Shown: positions 1-8,380, counted from the stretch's first letter. The stretch is DNA of 38,501 nt from Paracoccaceae bacterium (GCA_023259435.1 JALRHZ010000010.1:1-38501); one strand, 5' to 3'. Program-made: numbers and translations. Notes: generated from the letters alone by a model not told the origin.

Positions 1-468
1 ATCTTGCACTTCCATATTGAGGCGCTCGTCTGGATACAAAGGCGTCAAGTTATCGAATGCAACTTTATGCTTTGCCTTTTCAGGGTTCTCAAAATTGATC
101 TGTTGAACATTCACCAAAGCAAAATAGCGTTCATTGTCTTCTGGGGCACGAATGAGACCTTCAACGGTATCTCCTGTGCGCAACGAAAAAGACCGGATCA
201 TTTCAGGCGAAACATAAATATCATCTGGTCCTGGCAAGTAGTTGGCTTCTGGTGACCTCAAAAACCCAAAGCCGTCTTGTAGCACCTCCAAAACACCATC
301 GCCGCCAACTTCCCATCCCTCATCTGCACGCTCGCGCAGAATTTGGAACATCATGTCGCCTTTTCGCATTGTCGAAGCGTTCTCGATCTCAAGCTCTTCT
401 GCCATCGCCAAAAGATCTTTTGGGCTTTTTGCCTTTAGATCGGACAAGTTTAAACGATTAATAGACAT
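1..468 (-). CDS. rho: Transcription termination factor Rho, N-terminal part (runs off the window)
   Basis: Reading leftward from an ATG at 468, the frame stays open to the window edge for 156 codons. The protein begins [20 protein letters not shown], followed by a SAP-like Rho N-terminal helical region and then a cold-shock-type RNA-binding domain ([20 protein letters not shown], then [14 protein letters not shown]). These are hallmark Rho segments. The ATPase core lies beyond the window. Rho is the cytoplasmic hexameric RNA helicase that ends untranslated transcripts. It sits downstream of hemJ on the same strand, an order expected next to the origin in Rhodobacterales. The C-terminal part is missing only because of the window edge. 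Confidence 0.95.
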   Translation of the reverse strand, partial: MSINRLNLSDLKAKSPKDLLAMAEELEIENASTMRKGDMMFQILRERADEGWEVGGDGVLEVLQDGFGFLRSPEANYLPGPDDIYVSPEMIRSFSLRTGDTVEGLIRAPEDNERYFALVNVQQINFENPEKAKHKVAFDNLTPLYPDERLNMEVQD

Positions 469-564
469 GTAAGGCCTCGACATGAGTTTGATTTGTATGG
501 AGATAAAAAGTAGCCGGACGGCTCTGTCGCCGTATAAACAAGTATACTCTCTAAGTCAATTGAC

Positions 565-1026
565 CTAAAATTTCACAACAACACTTAGAACAATAACAAT
601 CATTAGGACCGTAGGGACTTCATTCATAATGCGATAGTCACGGCCTGACCTCGTATTAGTACCAGCAGCAAAGTCTTTGATGCGATAGCCAAGGTAATGA
701 TGAAACCAAGTCATGCCACAAATGCCCAAGACTTTTGTCCATGGCCAAAAATTGGACCAATCCACAATACCAGGAGTGAGAGCTAGAAAAATACCGCAAA
801 TCCAAGTTACTATCATCGCTGGATTCATAATAACTTTGAATAGTTTGTATTCCATGACTCTGAATACTTCGTCTCGGCTATCTCCGACGTTTGATTGCTC
901 AGCGTGATATACAAAAAGACGCGGCAAATAGAACAACCCAGCCATCCAAGACATAACAGCCATAATATGGATAGATTTCACATAGGGATATGACATCGCG
1001 AGTATATCAGAGAACAAGATAAGCAT
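565..1026 (-). CDS. hemJ: Protoporphyrinogen IX oxidase HemJ
   Basis: A 153-residue, highly hydrophobic protein with about four membrane segments. The segment KSIHIMAVMSWMAGLFYLPR followed by LFVYH near residue 15 is the HemJ (UPF0093/COG1981) signature, including the family's conserved histidine. HemJ oxidises protoporphyrinogen IX to protoporphyrin IX in the inner membrane, the penultimate step of heme synthesis. The start at 1026 gives the usual family N-terminus. An internal ATG ten codons later is possible but would clip the first residues. It reads away from the AT-rich gap and is followed by rho. Confidence 0.93.
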   Translation of the reverse strand: MLILFSDILAMSYPYVKSIHIMAVMSWMAGLFYLPRLFVYHAEQSNVGDSRDEVFRVMEYKLFKVIMNPAMIVTWICGIFLALTPGIVDWSNFWPWTKVLGICGMTWFHHYLGYRIKDFAAGTNTRSGRDYRIMNEVPTVLMIVIVLSVVVKF

Positions 1027-1382
1027 GATCTACCTATATATATAATATATATAGAGAGAAAGATGATTTAGTTGTTAGGTATAACGATTTCTGTGGATTA
1101 AATTTTGACCCCACATCTATCAACAGGTAATGCTAAACCATATCAAAAAAATATAAATTTTCTAATTTATTTACAATTACTTACATCTACAAATAGGTCA
1201 TTCATACATATTGACACGAACTTATCCACAATCAAGGATTCGAATTGTTTTCATTTTCCACAGTGTACAAATTCCCTTAGAAATAGATGAAATATCGTAG
1301 AAATTTGTGTATCTCTCAAAAAGAGTAATTTATCACAAGCTATCCGCTTTTTCGCACATGCTTTATCCAAGGAATTATCCAC
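1027..1382. other. Probable chromosomal replication origin (oriC)
   Basis: A 356-bp gap without a gene, between hemJ (leftward) and maf (rightward). It is strongly AT-rich, with an alternating TA run at about 1034–1053 and an A/T stretch at about 1140–1175 that could unwind. DnaA boxes: TTATCCACA at 1222–1230 (perfect), TTATCCACA at 1375–1383 (perfect), TTTTCCACA at 1254–1262 (one mismatch), TGTGGATTA at 1092–1100 (reverse strand, one mismatch) and TTATCCAAG at 1363–1371 (two mismatches). A near-match to an IHF site lies at 1118–1130. In Caulobacter and Rickettsia the origin is next to related genes, including hemE on one side and, in Caulobacter, maf–aroE–coaE–dnaQ on the other. Origin function is inferred from boxes plus gene order. 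A strand-skew plot would test it. Confidence 0.8.
1222..1230 (+). promoter_or_regulatory. Perfect DnaA box
   Basis: TTATCCACA, identical to the high-affinity consensus. It lies in the middle of the AT-rich gap between hemJ and maf, with a one-mismatch box 24 bp downstream. Confidence 0.8.
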
Positions 1383-1383
1383 A
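1375..1383 (+). promoter_or_regulatory. Perfect DnaA box overlapping the maf start codon
   Basis: TTATCCACA whose last A is the first base of the maf ATG. A weaker box (TTATCCAAG, 1363–1371) sits 12 bp upstream in the same direction. DnaA bound here could occlude the maf ribosome binding region or its transcription start. Confidence 0.75.
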
Positions 1384-1982
1384 TGTCACAGGACATCATT
1401 TTGGCTTCTGGATCATCAATTCGTGCCCAACTCCTTCGAAACGCCGGTGTAACATTTGACATTCAAAAGCCTCGCGTTGATGAAAGCACGATACTTGAGT
1501 CTTTGAAACAAGAAGAAGCAACGCCGCGTGATATTGCTGACACCTTAGCAGAAATAAAGGCGCGTAAAGTCTCAGAAAAATTCCCAAACGCATTAGCAAT
1601 CGGGTGTGATCAGGTTCTGGCATATGACGGTGGGATTTTACAAAAGCCAACTTCAATCGAAAACGCCAGAGATCAACTCTTGGAATTAAGGGGAAAGCGT
1701 CATTTTCTAATGTCGGCGGCTGTCATATGCGAACACGGACAACCTATCTGGCGCCATGTTTCGGTCGTCCGGTTATATATGCGCGATTTTTCAGACGAGT
1801 ATCTAACCGAATACCTAGAACGCAACTGGGGTGAAATCCAACATTGTGTCGGATGTTATCAGTTGGAAAGCGAAGGCCTTCGCTTGTTTTCTCGTGTCGA
1901 AGGTGATTACTTTGCCGTACTAGGACTTCCCATGCTGGAACTCTTGAATTTTTTAGCGCTAAGAGGCTTAATTCCTTCATGA
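1383..1982 (+). CDS. maf: Maf-family nucleoside triphosphate pyrophosphatase
   Basis: A 199-residue Maf/HAM1-fold protein. It opens with ILASGSSIRAQLLRNAGV, the family's substrate-binding loop, and has GCDQVLAYDG around residue 80, which carries the conserved Asp-Gln pair. Maf enzymes hydrolyse non-canonical or canonical nucleoside triphosphates to monophosphates. Older literature calls them septum-formation inhibitors. The motif has alanine where many family members have a second arginine (SxRR), so exact substrate preference is not predictable. It starts directly after the DnaA-box gap and its stop overlaps aroE (ATGA, 1979–1982), so the two are probably translationally coupled. Confidence 0.92.
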   Translation: MSQDIILASGSSIRAQLLRNAGVTFDIQKPRVDESTILESLKQEEATPRDIADTLAEIKARKVSEKFPNALAIGCDQVLAYDGGILQKPTSIENARDQLLELRGKRHFLMSAAVICEHGQPIWRHVSVVRLYMRDFSDEYLTEYLERNWGEIQHCVGCYQLESEGLRLFSRVEGDYFAVLGLPMLELLNFLALRGLIPS

Positions 1983-2809
1983 CGAACAAAATTCCATTAG
2001 TCGCGGTTATAGGCTCACCTATCGCACATTCAAAATCTCCTTTGTTGCATGGAACTTGGCTGAAAACCTTGGGCATCAGAGGACATTACATCCCAATGGA
2101 TGTATCCGCCGAGAATTTTGTGGACGTGGTTCGTATGATGCCAAAGATGGGATTCGTCGGTGCAAACGTCACGATCCCACACAAAGAAGCCGCATTAGAA
2201 ATTGCTGATCATATTTCGGACAGAGCCTCATTAATTGGTGCAGCGAATACACTTACGTTTTCTGAGACTGGATCAATCTACGCCGACAATACAGATGGTC
2301 ATGGCTTTATTACAAACCTATCAGAGTCATATCCCGATTGGGACGCCACCGCAGGCCCAGCTCTTGTTGTGGGCGCAGGCGGTGCCAGCCGTGCCATCCT
2401 ATCTGCATTACAGGACCAAGGTGTCCCAGAGATATATCTTTCCAACCGAACAAAAATCCGCGCTGAACAGTTGAAAAACGATTTTGGTGCAAGGGTCACA
2501 GTTGTTGATTGGGCTAAAATCTCGCAATGCCTTCATGCTGTTAAAACGTTGGTGAATACGACATCACTTGGAATGGAAGGGAAAGCGCCTTTGGTCCTAC
2601 CATTGGACCTATTGCCAAAGGATGCGTTGGTCACAGATATTGTCTATACTCCGCTAGAAACACCGCTTTTGGCGCAGGCCAACACGCTTGGATTGAGAAC
2701 AGTGGATGGTCTAGGTATGCTAATTCATCAAGCGGTCCCTGGGTTTGAACGCTGGTTTGGACAAAAACCAAAAGTCACAAACGAAATTCGCGAAATGTTG
2801 CTGCAATGA
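1979..2809 (+). CDS. aroE: Shikimate dehydrogenase (NADP+)
   Basis: A 276-residue enzyme that reduces 3-dehydroshikimate to shikimate in aromatic amino acid synthesis. Visible motifs are GSPIAHSKSPLLH near residue 12 (shikimate binding serines), NVTIPHKE with catalytic Lys69, NTDGHGF with Asp106, and GAGGASRAIL near residue 132 (dinucleotide-binding glycine loop). Full length for AroE. It overlaps maf by 4 bp at its start and coaE by 4 bp at its end, making a maf–aroE–coaE coupled unit. Confidence 0.96.
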   Translation: MTNKIPLVAVIGSPIAHSKSPLLHGTWLKTLGIRGHYIPMDVSAENFVDVVRMMPKMGFVGANVTIPHKEAALEIADHISDRASLIGAANTLTFSETGSIYADNTDGHGFITNLSESYPDWDATAGPALVVGAGGASRAILSALQDQGVPEIYLSNRTKIRAEQLKNDFGARVTVVDWAKISQCLHAVKTLVNTTSLGMEGKAPLVLPLDLLPKDALVTDIVYTPLETPLLAQANTLGLRTVDGLGMLIHQAVPGFERWFGQKPKVTNEIREMLLQ

Positions 2810-3393
2810 CGTTTAAACTTGGCCTGACTGGATCCATTGGTATGGGAAAATCCACAACGGCAGAGATGTTTCGCGGTCATGGAATACCAATTTGGGACGC
2901 GGATAAGGCCGTGCATGAACTCTATGCTACAGATGGAGCGGCAGTGGAACCGATAAAGGCCGTATTTCCAACGGCGATTGTTGATGGCGCTGTATCGAGA
3001 GACGTTTTAAAACATCTGTTATCCCGAGATCCAGCACACTTTAAGACACTGGAAAAGATTGTACACCCACTTGTCAAAGCGCACAGATTAGATTTCGTAA
3101 AAACCAATGCGTCCTCTGATATCATTTTATTTGATATCCCACTGCTTTTCGAAACAGGCGGAGATAGCGAGATGGATGCGATAGTTTGTGTTTTTGTTGA
3201 TCCCGACATACAAAAAGAACGCGTTTTGCAAAGGGGCACCATGACCAAACATGAATTTCAAAATATTCTGAGCCGGCAGATGCCGTCAGAGCAAAAATTA
3301 GCGAGATCCGATTTCAAAGTTGAAACCAATTCACTTCAGGATGCAAAAGCACAGGTTGATACTATCATTGAGACCATAAGAGGACAGATGTGA
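2806..3393 (+). CDS. coaE: Dephospho-CoA kinase
   Basis: A 195-residue P-loop kinase. LTGSIGMGKSTTAEMF at residues 7–22 contains the Walker A loop; WDADKAVHELY follows, and FDIPLLFETGG around residue 108 is the CoaE-specific segment. It phosphorylates the 3' hydroxyl of dephospho-CoA, the last step of coenzyme A synthesis, in the cytoplasm. It overlaps aroE by 4 bp and is followed 1 bp later by dnaQ. Confidence 0.96.
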   Translation: MTFKLGLTGSIGMGKSTTAEMFRGHGIPIWDADKAVHELYATDGAAVEPIKAVFPTAIVDGAVSRDVLKHLLSRDPAHFKTLEKIVHPLVKAHRLDFVKTNASSDIILFDIPLLFETGGDSEMDAIVCVFVDPDIQKERVLQRGTMTKHEFQNILSRQMPSEQKLARSDFKVETNSLQDAKAQVDTIIETIRGQM

Positions 3394-3394
3394 T

Positions 3395-4093
3395 ATGCGG
3401 GAAATCGTACTTGATACCGAGACAACAGGTTTCAAACCAGAACAGGGTGATCGCATTGTCGAGATCGGAGCTGTTGAGTTATGGAACCATGTTGCAACGG
3501 GAAAAACCTATCATCAATACATAAATCCAGAGCGCAGTATGCCAAAAGAGGCATTCGAAGTGCATGGATTGGGTGATGAATTTCTTCGCGACAAGCCGGT
3601 TTTCAAAGACATTGCACAAGATTTTCTTGATTTTGTCCAAGATTCAAAAATGGTCATTCATAATGCATCGTTTGATATGAAATTTTTGAATGCAGAGTTG
3701 GGCTGGGTCAATAAGCCTACCTTACCGATGCATCAGGCCATCGATACCTTGGCAATGGCTCGGACGAAATTCCCGGGTTCACCGGCGACGCTTGATGCGC
3801 TGTGCCGCAGGTTTAACATCGACAATTCTTCGCGAACCCTACACGGCGCTTTGCTTGATAGTGAGATCCTTGCCGAAGTGTACCTTGAACTCATCGGGGG
3901 AAAACAGCCAGACTTTGGGCTAAGCCTTATGTCCGCGCAAAATAACGCGGAAGGTGGAGCATCAGGTTGGAAAACTTATCAACGTCCCACAAAATTACAG
4001 TCCCGACTAACCCAACAAGAAAAACAAGCGCACGATGAGTTTGTCCAAAAACTAGGTGACGAGGCCGTTTGGAACAGACTGGCAAAAAACTAG
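3395..4093 (+). CDS. dnaQ: DNA polymerase III epsilon subunit (proofreading exonuclease)
   Basis: A 232-residue DEDDh 3'-5' exonuclease. Exo I is DTETTG at residues 7–12, Exo II HNASFD at 89–94, and Exo III HGALLDSEI at 150–158, with catalytic His150 and Asp155. The C-terminal tail (WKTYQRPTKLQSRLTQQEKQ and beyond) is the region that contacts the polymerase alpha subunit in this family. It proofreads replication errors. The gene follows coaE by 1 bp, ending the rightward maf–dnaQ operon. Its last codons overlap the T-tract of the convergent secB terminator. Confidence 0.96.
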   Translation: MREIVLDTETTGFKPEQGDRIVEIGAVELWNHVATGKTYHQYINPERSMPKEAFEVHGLGDEFLRDKPVFKDIAQDFLDFVQDSKMVIHNASFDMKFLNAELGWVNKPTLPMHQAIDTLAMARTKFPGSPATLDALCRRFNIDNSSRTLHGALLDSEILAEVYLELIGGKQPDFGLSLMSAQNNAEGGASGWKTYQRPTKLQSRLTQQEKQAHDEFVQKLGDEAVWNRLAKN

Positions 4094-4117
4094 GCCCGCA
4101 CTGAAAAAGTGCAGGCC
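4084..4117 (-). terminator. Rho-independent terminator of secB
   Basis: An inverted repeat at 4093–4102 and 4108–4117 (GGCCCGCACT against AGTGCAGGCC, one mismatch). On the leftward strand it is followed by six T (A6 at 4084–4089). It lies directly downstream of secB on the minus strand. The T-run falls inside the last codons of dnaQ, so the two convergent genes share the signal. Confidence 0.75.
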
Positions 4118-4134
4118 CAATCGTAGTTCAAAGA

Positions 4135-4617
4135 TTAGTTTACTGTTGCTTCTGGCTGAGCTTCCGCTTGGCGACGCGCAATTTCTTGGCGATACAAAGC
4201 GATAAAGTCGATGTTATCCATGTTCAATGGAGGGAAGCCGCCATCGCGTGTTACGTCCGATACAATTCTGCGTAGGAACGGGAACAACATGCGTGGACAT
4301 TCGATCAACAAGAATGGGTGAAGTTGGTCGTCTGGTACGTTCGCAATCTGGAACACACCTGCGTATTCAATTTCCAACAAAAACAACTGTGCCTCAGTGC
4401 CCTTGTTTTTTGAATCGATACGCACTTTGATGCCAACTTCAAACTGGCCTTCGGTTGTCCGTTTTTTCGCATCTAGGTTTACCTGGATATTTACATCCGG
4501 GTTTACTTCTCCATCTGCGCCTTTTTGTGCGAGAATATTCTCAAAAGACATATCCCGAACAAATTGTGCTAGAATGTTTAGGCTTGGCGCCGCGGGTGTT
4601 TGTTTTTCTTCGGACAT
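4135..4617 (-). CDS. secB: Protein-export chaperone SecB
   Basis: A 160-residue acidic cytoplasmic chaperone. It contains QFVRDMSFENILAQ near residue 17 and ECPRMLFPFLRRIVSDVTRD around residue 108, both characteristic of SecB, and a glutamate/alanine-rich tail. SecB tetramers hold secretory preproteins unfolded and pass them to SecA. It is the usual alphaproteobacterial neighbour of dnaQ near the origin, here convergent to it. A GGGGGATTATC stretch precedes the ATG. Confidence 0.96.
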   Translation of the reverse strand: MSEEKQTPAAPSLNILAQFVRDMSFENILAQKGADGEVNPDVNIQVNLDAKKRTTEGQFEVGIKVRIDSKNKGTEAQLFLLEIEYAGVFQIANVPDDQLHPFLLIECPRMLFPFLRRIVSDVTRDGGFPPLNMDNIDFIALYRQEIARRQAEAQPEATVN

Positions 4618-4680
4618 GATAATCCCCCAAAATAAAAATTCTCAAATGACCTAGCAGTTATTCACGCCATGCTCAACGTG

Positions 4681-5157
4681 TCAATGTGGGTCTTTTTGAC
4701 TAGGACGCATAGGTTTTTCTGAAAATTCGCTGTAATCGCCTTCTAAAATGACCGAATTATTTTCGGACTCTGAGCGGCGATGCTGTGCCCCCGACATATT
4801 CATTGTGCGTATCGCCATTCTTTCACGCAGCATATTAAAAACATACGAGCGAAATTTTGTCGTAAGCAATAAAAACCCAAAGGCGTCTGTGAAAAAGCCG
4901 GGCGTTAAAAGCAATGCACCTGCAAATAAGATCATGGCACCATGGGCCAACGGCTCTGTCGGATCATTGATAGTTTGTATCGAATTTTGGACCCGCGCCA
5001 AAGTAGCAAGCCCTTGGGACCTAACCAAATGCGTTCCTATCAAAGCGGTTAAAATGACAATTGCCAAAGTCGGCCATAGCCCAATTAAACCGCCTACTTG
5101 GATGAATAGGGCGATCTCAATGAGCGGAACTCCGATGAACAGCAATAAAAGAAACAT
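4681..5157 (-). CDS. fxsA: FxsA-family inner-membrane protein
   Basis: A 158-residue membrane protein with an N-terminal hydrophobic hairpin (MFLLLLFIGVPLIEIALFIQ, then GLWPTLAIVILTALIGTHLV) and a later pair around AMILFAGALLLTPGFFTDAF, a recognisable FxsA motif. FxsA was named for relieving F-exclusion of phage T7 in E. coli; its cellular role is otherwise unclear. The hydrophilic C-terminus is probably cytoplasmic. It is transcribed leftward toward secB and divergently from the Tim44-like gene, with about 100 bp between starts. Confidence 0.9.
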   Translation of the reverse strand: MFLLLLFIGVPLIEIALFIQVGGLIGLWPTLAIVILTALIGTHLVRSQGLATLARVQNSIQTINDPTEPLAHGAMILFAGALLLTPGFFTDAFGFLLLTTKFRSYVFNMLRERMAIRTMNMSGAQHRRSESENNSVILEGDYSEFSEKPMRPSQKDPH

Positions 5158-5259
5158 CTATCTTGTCCTATTTCATGTGCCATGGTGGACACGGTTGATC
5201 TTAGCACCTACATAAGTATGGAATAACGATTTTACTAGATTTCTATATTAGAGGGTCTG

Positions 5260-5904
5260 ATGAGCGTACAACTTCTTGTGCTTGCTGCGATTGCAATCTT
5301 TCTTGTCCTGCGTCTGAGAAGTGTTCTTGGCACCCGCGAAGGATTTGAAAAGCCTGTAGAGCGAAACGTAGAACCAACAACACGTCCAGAATTCACCGTC
5401 GTTGAAGGTGGTCTGGATAATGATATTGCCGACCACGTCGACCCAAAATCCGCATCAGGCGAGGCATTGGCACATATGAAAGACGCCGACCCAAGTTTCT
5501 CGGTCAACGAATTTCTGTCCGGTGGACGTCAAGCCTATGAAATGATCCTCATGGCGTTTGAAAATGGCGACATCCAAGAGGTTCGTGGGTTCCTTGACCA
5601 AGACGTGGCAGAGGCCTTTGACGATGTGATCGCACAACGCCAATCCCAAGGATTTGTTGTCGACGCAACATTCTATGGAGTCCGTGAGATGAAGCTGGTT
5701 GAGGCAACTTTTGAACACTCATCCAAAAATGGAGAGATTACGGTTTCTTTCACTGGTGAATTGACGTCTGTTGTGAAAAACTCTGACGGTGAAGTGGTGG
5801 CAGGAGATGCGAAATCAATCAAGCGCCAGAAAGACGTATGGACATTCGCCAGAGATTTCAGATCCGGTGATCCAAACTGGCAGCTTGTCGCAACGGATGG
5901 ATGA
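5260..5904 (+). CDS. Tim44-like domain membrane-anchored protein
   Basis: A 214-residue protein with one N-terminal membrane anchor (MSVQLLVLAAIAIFLVLRLR) and a soluble Tim44-like domain from about residue 70 to the end (FLSGGRQAYEMILMAFENGD, then FLDQDVAEAFDDVI). In alphaproteobacteria such proteins (TimA-type) are relatives of mitochondrial Tim44 and bind the membrane near the protein-translocation machinery; the bacterial role is not settled. A GAGGG ribosome site precedes the ATG. The stop overlaps mltA (ATGA). Confidence 0.85.
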   Translation: MSVQLLVLAAIAIFLVLRLRSVLGTREGFEKPVERNVEPTTRPEFTVVEGGLDNDIADHVDPKSASGEALAHMKDADPSFSVNEFLSGGRQAYEMILMAFENGDIQEVRGFLDQDVAEAFDDVIAQRQSQGFVVDATFYGVREMKLVEATFEHSSKNGEITVSFTGELTSVVKNSDGEVVAGDAKSIKRQKDVWTFARDFRSGDPNWQLVATDG

Positions 5905-6929
5905 ACAAGTTTAAAATAGGGGTGTTAATGTGGGCATTATTCATGCCCACTTTTGTATTCTCAGAAATCTCAATAACTGTTTATGATTATGAGGATCTGA
6001 AAGGTTGGTCCCAGGATCGCCACGAAGATGCACTTGAGGCGTTTCTGGAAACATGTCCTGATCTTGATGCAGAAGACTGGAAATCACTCTGTGCTAAGGC
6101 GCAATATTTCGAAAACGCACAGTTATTTTTCGAGGCTTTTTTCCTTCCTGTAAAAATAACTGATGGCACTCCAGGAAAGTTCACAGGGTATTACGAGCCA
6201 GAGCTTTCTGCGTCTCGCTATCAAAGCGACCGGTTTCGGTATCCAATATACAAAATGCCAGACGAAGCACGGGGCCAGACCCCTTGGAAAACCCGCCGTG
6301 AAATTGGAGAGGGCCCGATCCTGCGCGATTATGTGATTGCTTGGGCCGAGGATCCCGTTGATTTGATGTACCTTCAAATTCAAGGATCTGGCAGATTAAA
6401 ACTTGAGGAAGGCGGTTTTATTCGACTGGGCTATTCTGGTTCGAACGGCCATGATTTTAAATCAATTGGTACCGAACTTGTCCGCCAAGGTATTTACGAA
6501 CCACATCAAGCATCGCAGCGGGTGATCAAGAATTGGGTTAAGCGCAACCCAATTGATGGAAAAGAGCTTATTTACCATAACCCATCCTACGTTTTTTTCC
6601 GAGAAGTCACCGAAGTACCGCCCTCTAAGGGACCTCAGGGTGCCATGAACAGGTCTCTTACGCCACTGCGATCGATTGCCATTGACCCCAGTTACGTTCC
6701 ACTAGGAGCGCCGGTCTGGATTGAAAAACAGGGTGTTCCAGCGATGAATAGGCTTATGATCGCACAGGATACCGGATCTGTGATCAAAGGCGCACAAAGG
6801 GCTGATGTGTTTTTTGGGTTTGGTCAAGCGGCTGGACAAAAAGCAGGCAAACTCAAAGACAAGGGCTCGCTATTCGTGTTGTTGCCCAGTAAAAGAGCCC
6901 TAGCTCTTTTACCGGAACGCACAAAATGA
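5901..6929 (+). CDS. mltA: Membrane-bound lytic murein transglycosylase A
   Basis: A 342-residue protein with a Sec signal peptide (KFKIGVLMWALFMPTFVFS). The MltA barrel domain includes FTGYYEPELSASR near residue 92 and YLQIQGSGRL near residue 156. The C-terminal 3D domain has MIAQDTGSVIKGAQRADVFF around residue 285, with the catalytic aspartates of the family. It cleaves the MurNAc–GlcNAc bond to form 1,6-anhydro muropeptides in the periplasm. There is no lipobox cysteine at the cleavage region, so it may be soluble rather than a lipoprotein as in E. coli. Coupled by 4-bp overlaps to genes on both sides. Confidence 0.94.
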   Translation: MNKFKIGVLMWALFMPTFVFSEISITVYDYEDLKGWSQDRHEDALEAFLETCPDLDAEDWKSLCAKAQYFENAQLFFEAFFLPVKITDGTPGKFTGYYEPELSASRYQSDRFRYPIYKMPDEARGQTPWKTRREIGEGPILRDYVIAWAEDPVDLMYLQIQGSGRLKLEEGGFIRLGYSGSNGHDFKSIGTELVRQGIYEPHQASQRVIKNWVKRNPIDGKELIYHNPSYVFFREVTEVPPSKGPQGAMNRSLTPLRSIAIDPSYVPLGAPVWIEKQGVPAMNRLMIAQDTGSVIKGAQRADVFFGFGQAAGQKAGKLKDKGSLFVLLPSKRALALLPERTK

Positions 6930-7510
6930 GCCGCAGAAAACTAACAAAAGAAGAAAAAGAACTTTGGGGTCGCATTGCATCAACGGCAAAGCCGATGCAT
7001 TCCATACGACGCGAGCCAAAAACTATGGCAAACCCCAAAAAGACCAGTGTGTCCAAGGTAGAATACACATTTACCGAATTCAAAGTGGGTCAAAAAGTCC
7101 AACCGAATGGGCCGAGTTTTGATTTGAAACCAGACGTCCGTCAATCGGTATCCTCTGCACCTTTGCAAATGGATCACAAGGCTTTTGGAAAACTCAAGCG
7201 CGGTAAATTAAGCCCAGAGGCGAAACTTGACCTACATGGCATGACCCTTGCGCAGGCGCATCCTGCACTTATCCGGTTTGTAACAGATGCCTATGCCTCC
7301 GGACTTCGCTTGGTTCTGGTGATTACCGGAAAAGGCAAACGTGGCGTTGATGATGGGCCTATTCCACGCCAAGTGGGCGTCTTGCGCCATCAAGTTCCAC
7401 AATGGCTTCGTCAGGCACCAATTGGCCCAATGATTTTACAAGTGTCAGAAGCCCACGTGCGTCATGGTGGGTCAGGGGCATATTACATCTATTTACGCCG
7501 TCACCGATAG
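6926..7510 (+). CDS. Smr-domain protein (MutS2-type endonuclease domain)
   Basis: A 194-residue protein with a basic N-terminus (MSRRKLTKEEKELWGRIA), a variable linker, and an Smr domain from about residue 95: LDLHGMTLAQAH, then LVLVITGKGKRG, ending HVRHGGSGAYYIYLRR. Stand-alone Smr proteins are nucleases acting on branched DNA or RNA; the exact job of this alphaproteobacterial type is unknown. It is the last gene of the Tim44–mltA–smr unit (ATGA overlap with mltA). It converges on the ApbE-like gene with an 18-bp overlap of coding ends. Confidence 0.9.
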   Translation: MSRRKLTKEEKELWGRIASTAKPMHSIRREPKTMANPKKTSVSKVEYTFTEFKVGQKVQPNGPSFDLKPDVRQSVSSAPLQMDHKAFGKLKRGKLSPEAKLDLHGMTLAQAHPALIRFVTDAYASGLRLVLVITGKGKRGVDDGPIPRQVGVLRHQVPQWLRQAPIGPMILQVSEAHVRHGGSGAYYIYLRRHR

Positions 7511-8380
7511 ACGACGCAGGACGCCATCTGGCCGCAAAGATACTGCCTCAACATCTTTGAAATAGCGACGTATTACAGTTCTAATTTGATGAGCCGGCAT
7601 CAGACAAAACGCGGTAGATAGGCCATCCACGATACATGCCGAATTTGCCTTTACAGACACAGTCGACCAAAAATGAGACTCCTCGTCGGATGGATGCAAA
7701 ATATGGCCTTTGTCTTTGATTATGCGCATCGCGTTTGGGCTACTTGTTGCGATAGATTGATCGTGCAGAGTGGTTGTCGAAAATATTCCAATATCAGGAT
7801 CACTTAGTCCGACGGCCCACGGTCCACCGATTGCTGATAGCTCTTCGAGGTTAATTAAAACATGTTCAAAACCATGCTTTTGAAGCAGCAACTCTATTTG
7901 ATCGGTGGCGTATCCCTGTGCTATCCCATTGAACGTTAAGGATTGATCTTTATCAAGGGTTATCCGGTCATGTGATATATAAACTTTTGAAAACGGTACC
8001 AAACTGGTTGGTTTTTGGTTCTTTGCATGCGCGGCCCACAGAGTTTGGACTGATGGTTCGAATAGTCCATTGGTCTTTTGATGCAGGTCCAAGGCCTGAG
8101 TTGCTAGGTCAAAAAACATTGAGCTTGGTGTGATGTGCTTTTGCGCACTTAGAGTTCTTAGTTCCGAAGTGGGATTATACAGAGTAAACGCGTTTTCGAT
8201 CTCAAAAAGATTTGTTTTCAACACAGAAATAAGGGGTTTACTAATGCTTTTGGGGCCATTTAATTTGATCTCCACATCAGCCCCAAGGGCATGCCCTGTC
8301 CACGATGTTTGAGCCAAAGATTGTGATCCAACTATGGAAAAAAATGCGGCTATGGCCAAAAATCGTCTTCGAGAGATCAT
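7493..8380 (-). CDS. apbE: ApbE/NosX-like FAD:protein FMN transferase
   Basis: A 295-residue ApbE-family protein. The N-terminus MISRRRFLAIAAFFSIVGSQ looks like a Tat-type signal, so it acts in the periplasm. Family segments are LTFNGIAQGYATDQIELLL, NLEELSAIGGPWAVGL, GHILHP, and VDGLSTAFCLM with the metal-binding Asp. ApbE attaches FMN covalently to Thr/Ser of flavoproteins. The adjacent NosR-like gene, whose last codons overlap this start, encodes the obvious acceptor, so this is a NosX-like arrangement. Oddity: the usual N-L-G-[GE] segment reads N-L-E-E. Together with damage to its partner gene, this may mean relaxed selection. Otherwise the frame is full length. Confidence 0.88.
   Translation of the reverse strand: MISRRRFLAIAAFFSIVGSQSLAQTSWTGHALGADVEIKLNGPKSISKPLISVLKTNLFEIENAFTLYNPTSELRTLSAQKHITPSSMFFDLATQALDLHQKTNGLFEPSVQTLWAAHAKNQKPTSLVPFSKVYISHDRITLDKDQSLTFNGIAQGYATDQIELLLQKHGFEHVLINLEELSAIGGPWAVGLSDPDIGIFSTTTLHDQSIATSSPNAMRIIKDKGHILHPSDEESHFWSTVSVKANSACIVDGLSTAFCLMPAHQIRTVIRRYFKDVEAVSLRPDGVLRRLSVTA

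Noticed and set aside
1034-1060. The alternating TA run as a hemJ promoter
   Set aside because: It is too low in complexity to define hexamers, and DNA unwinding at the origin explains it equally well.
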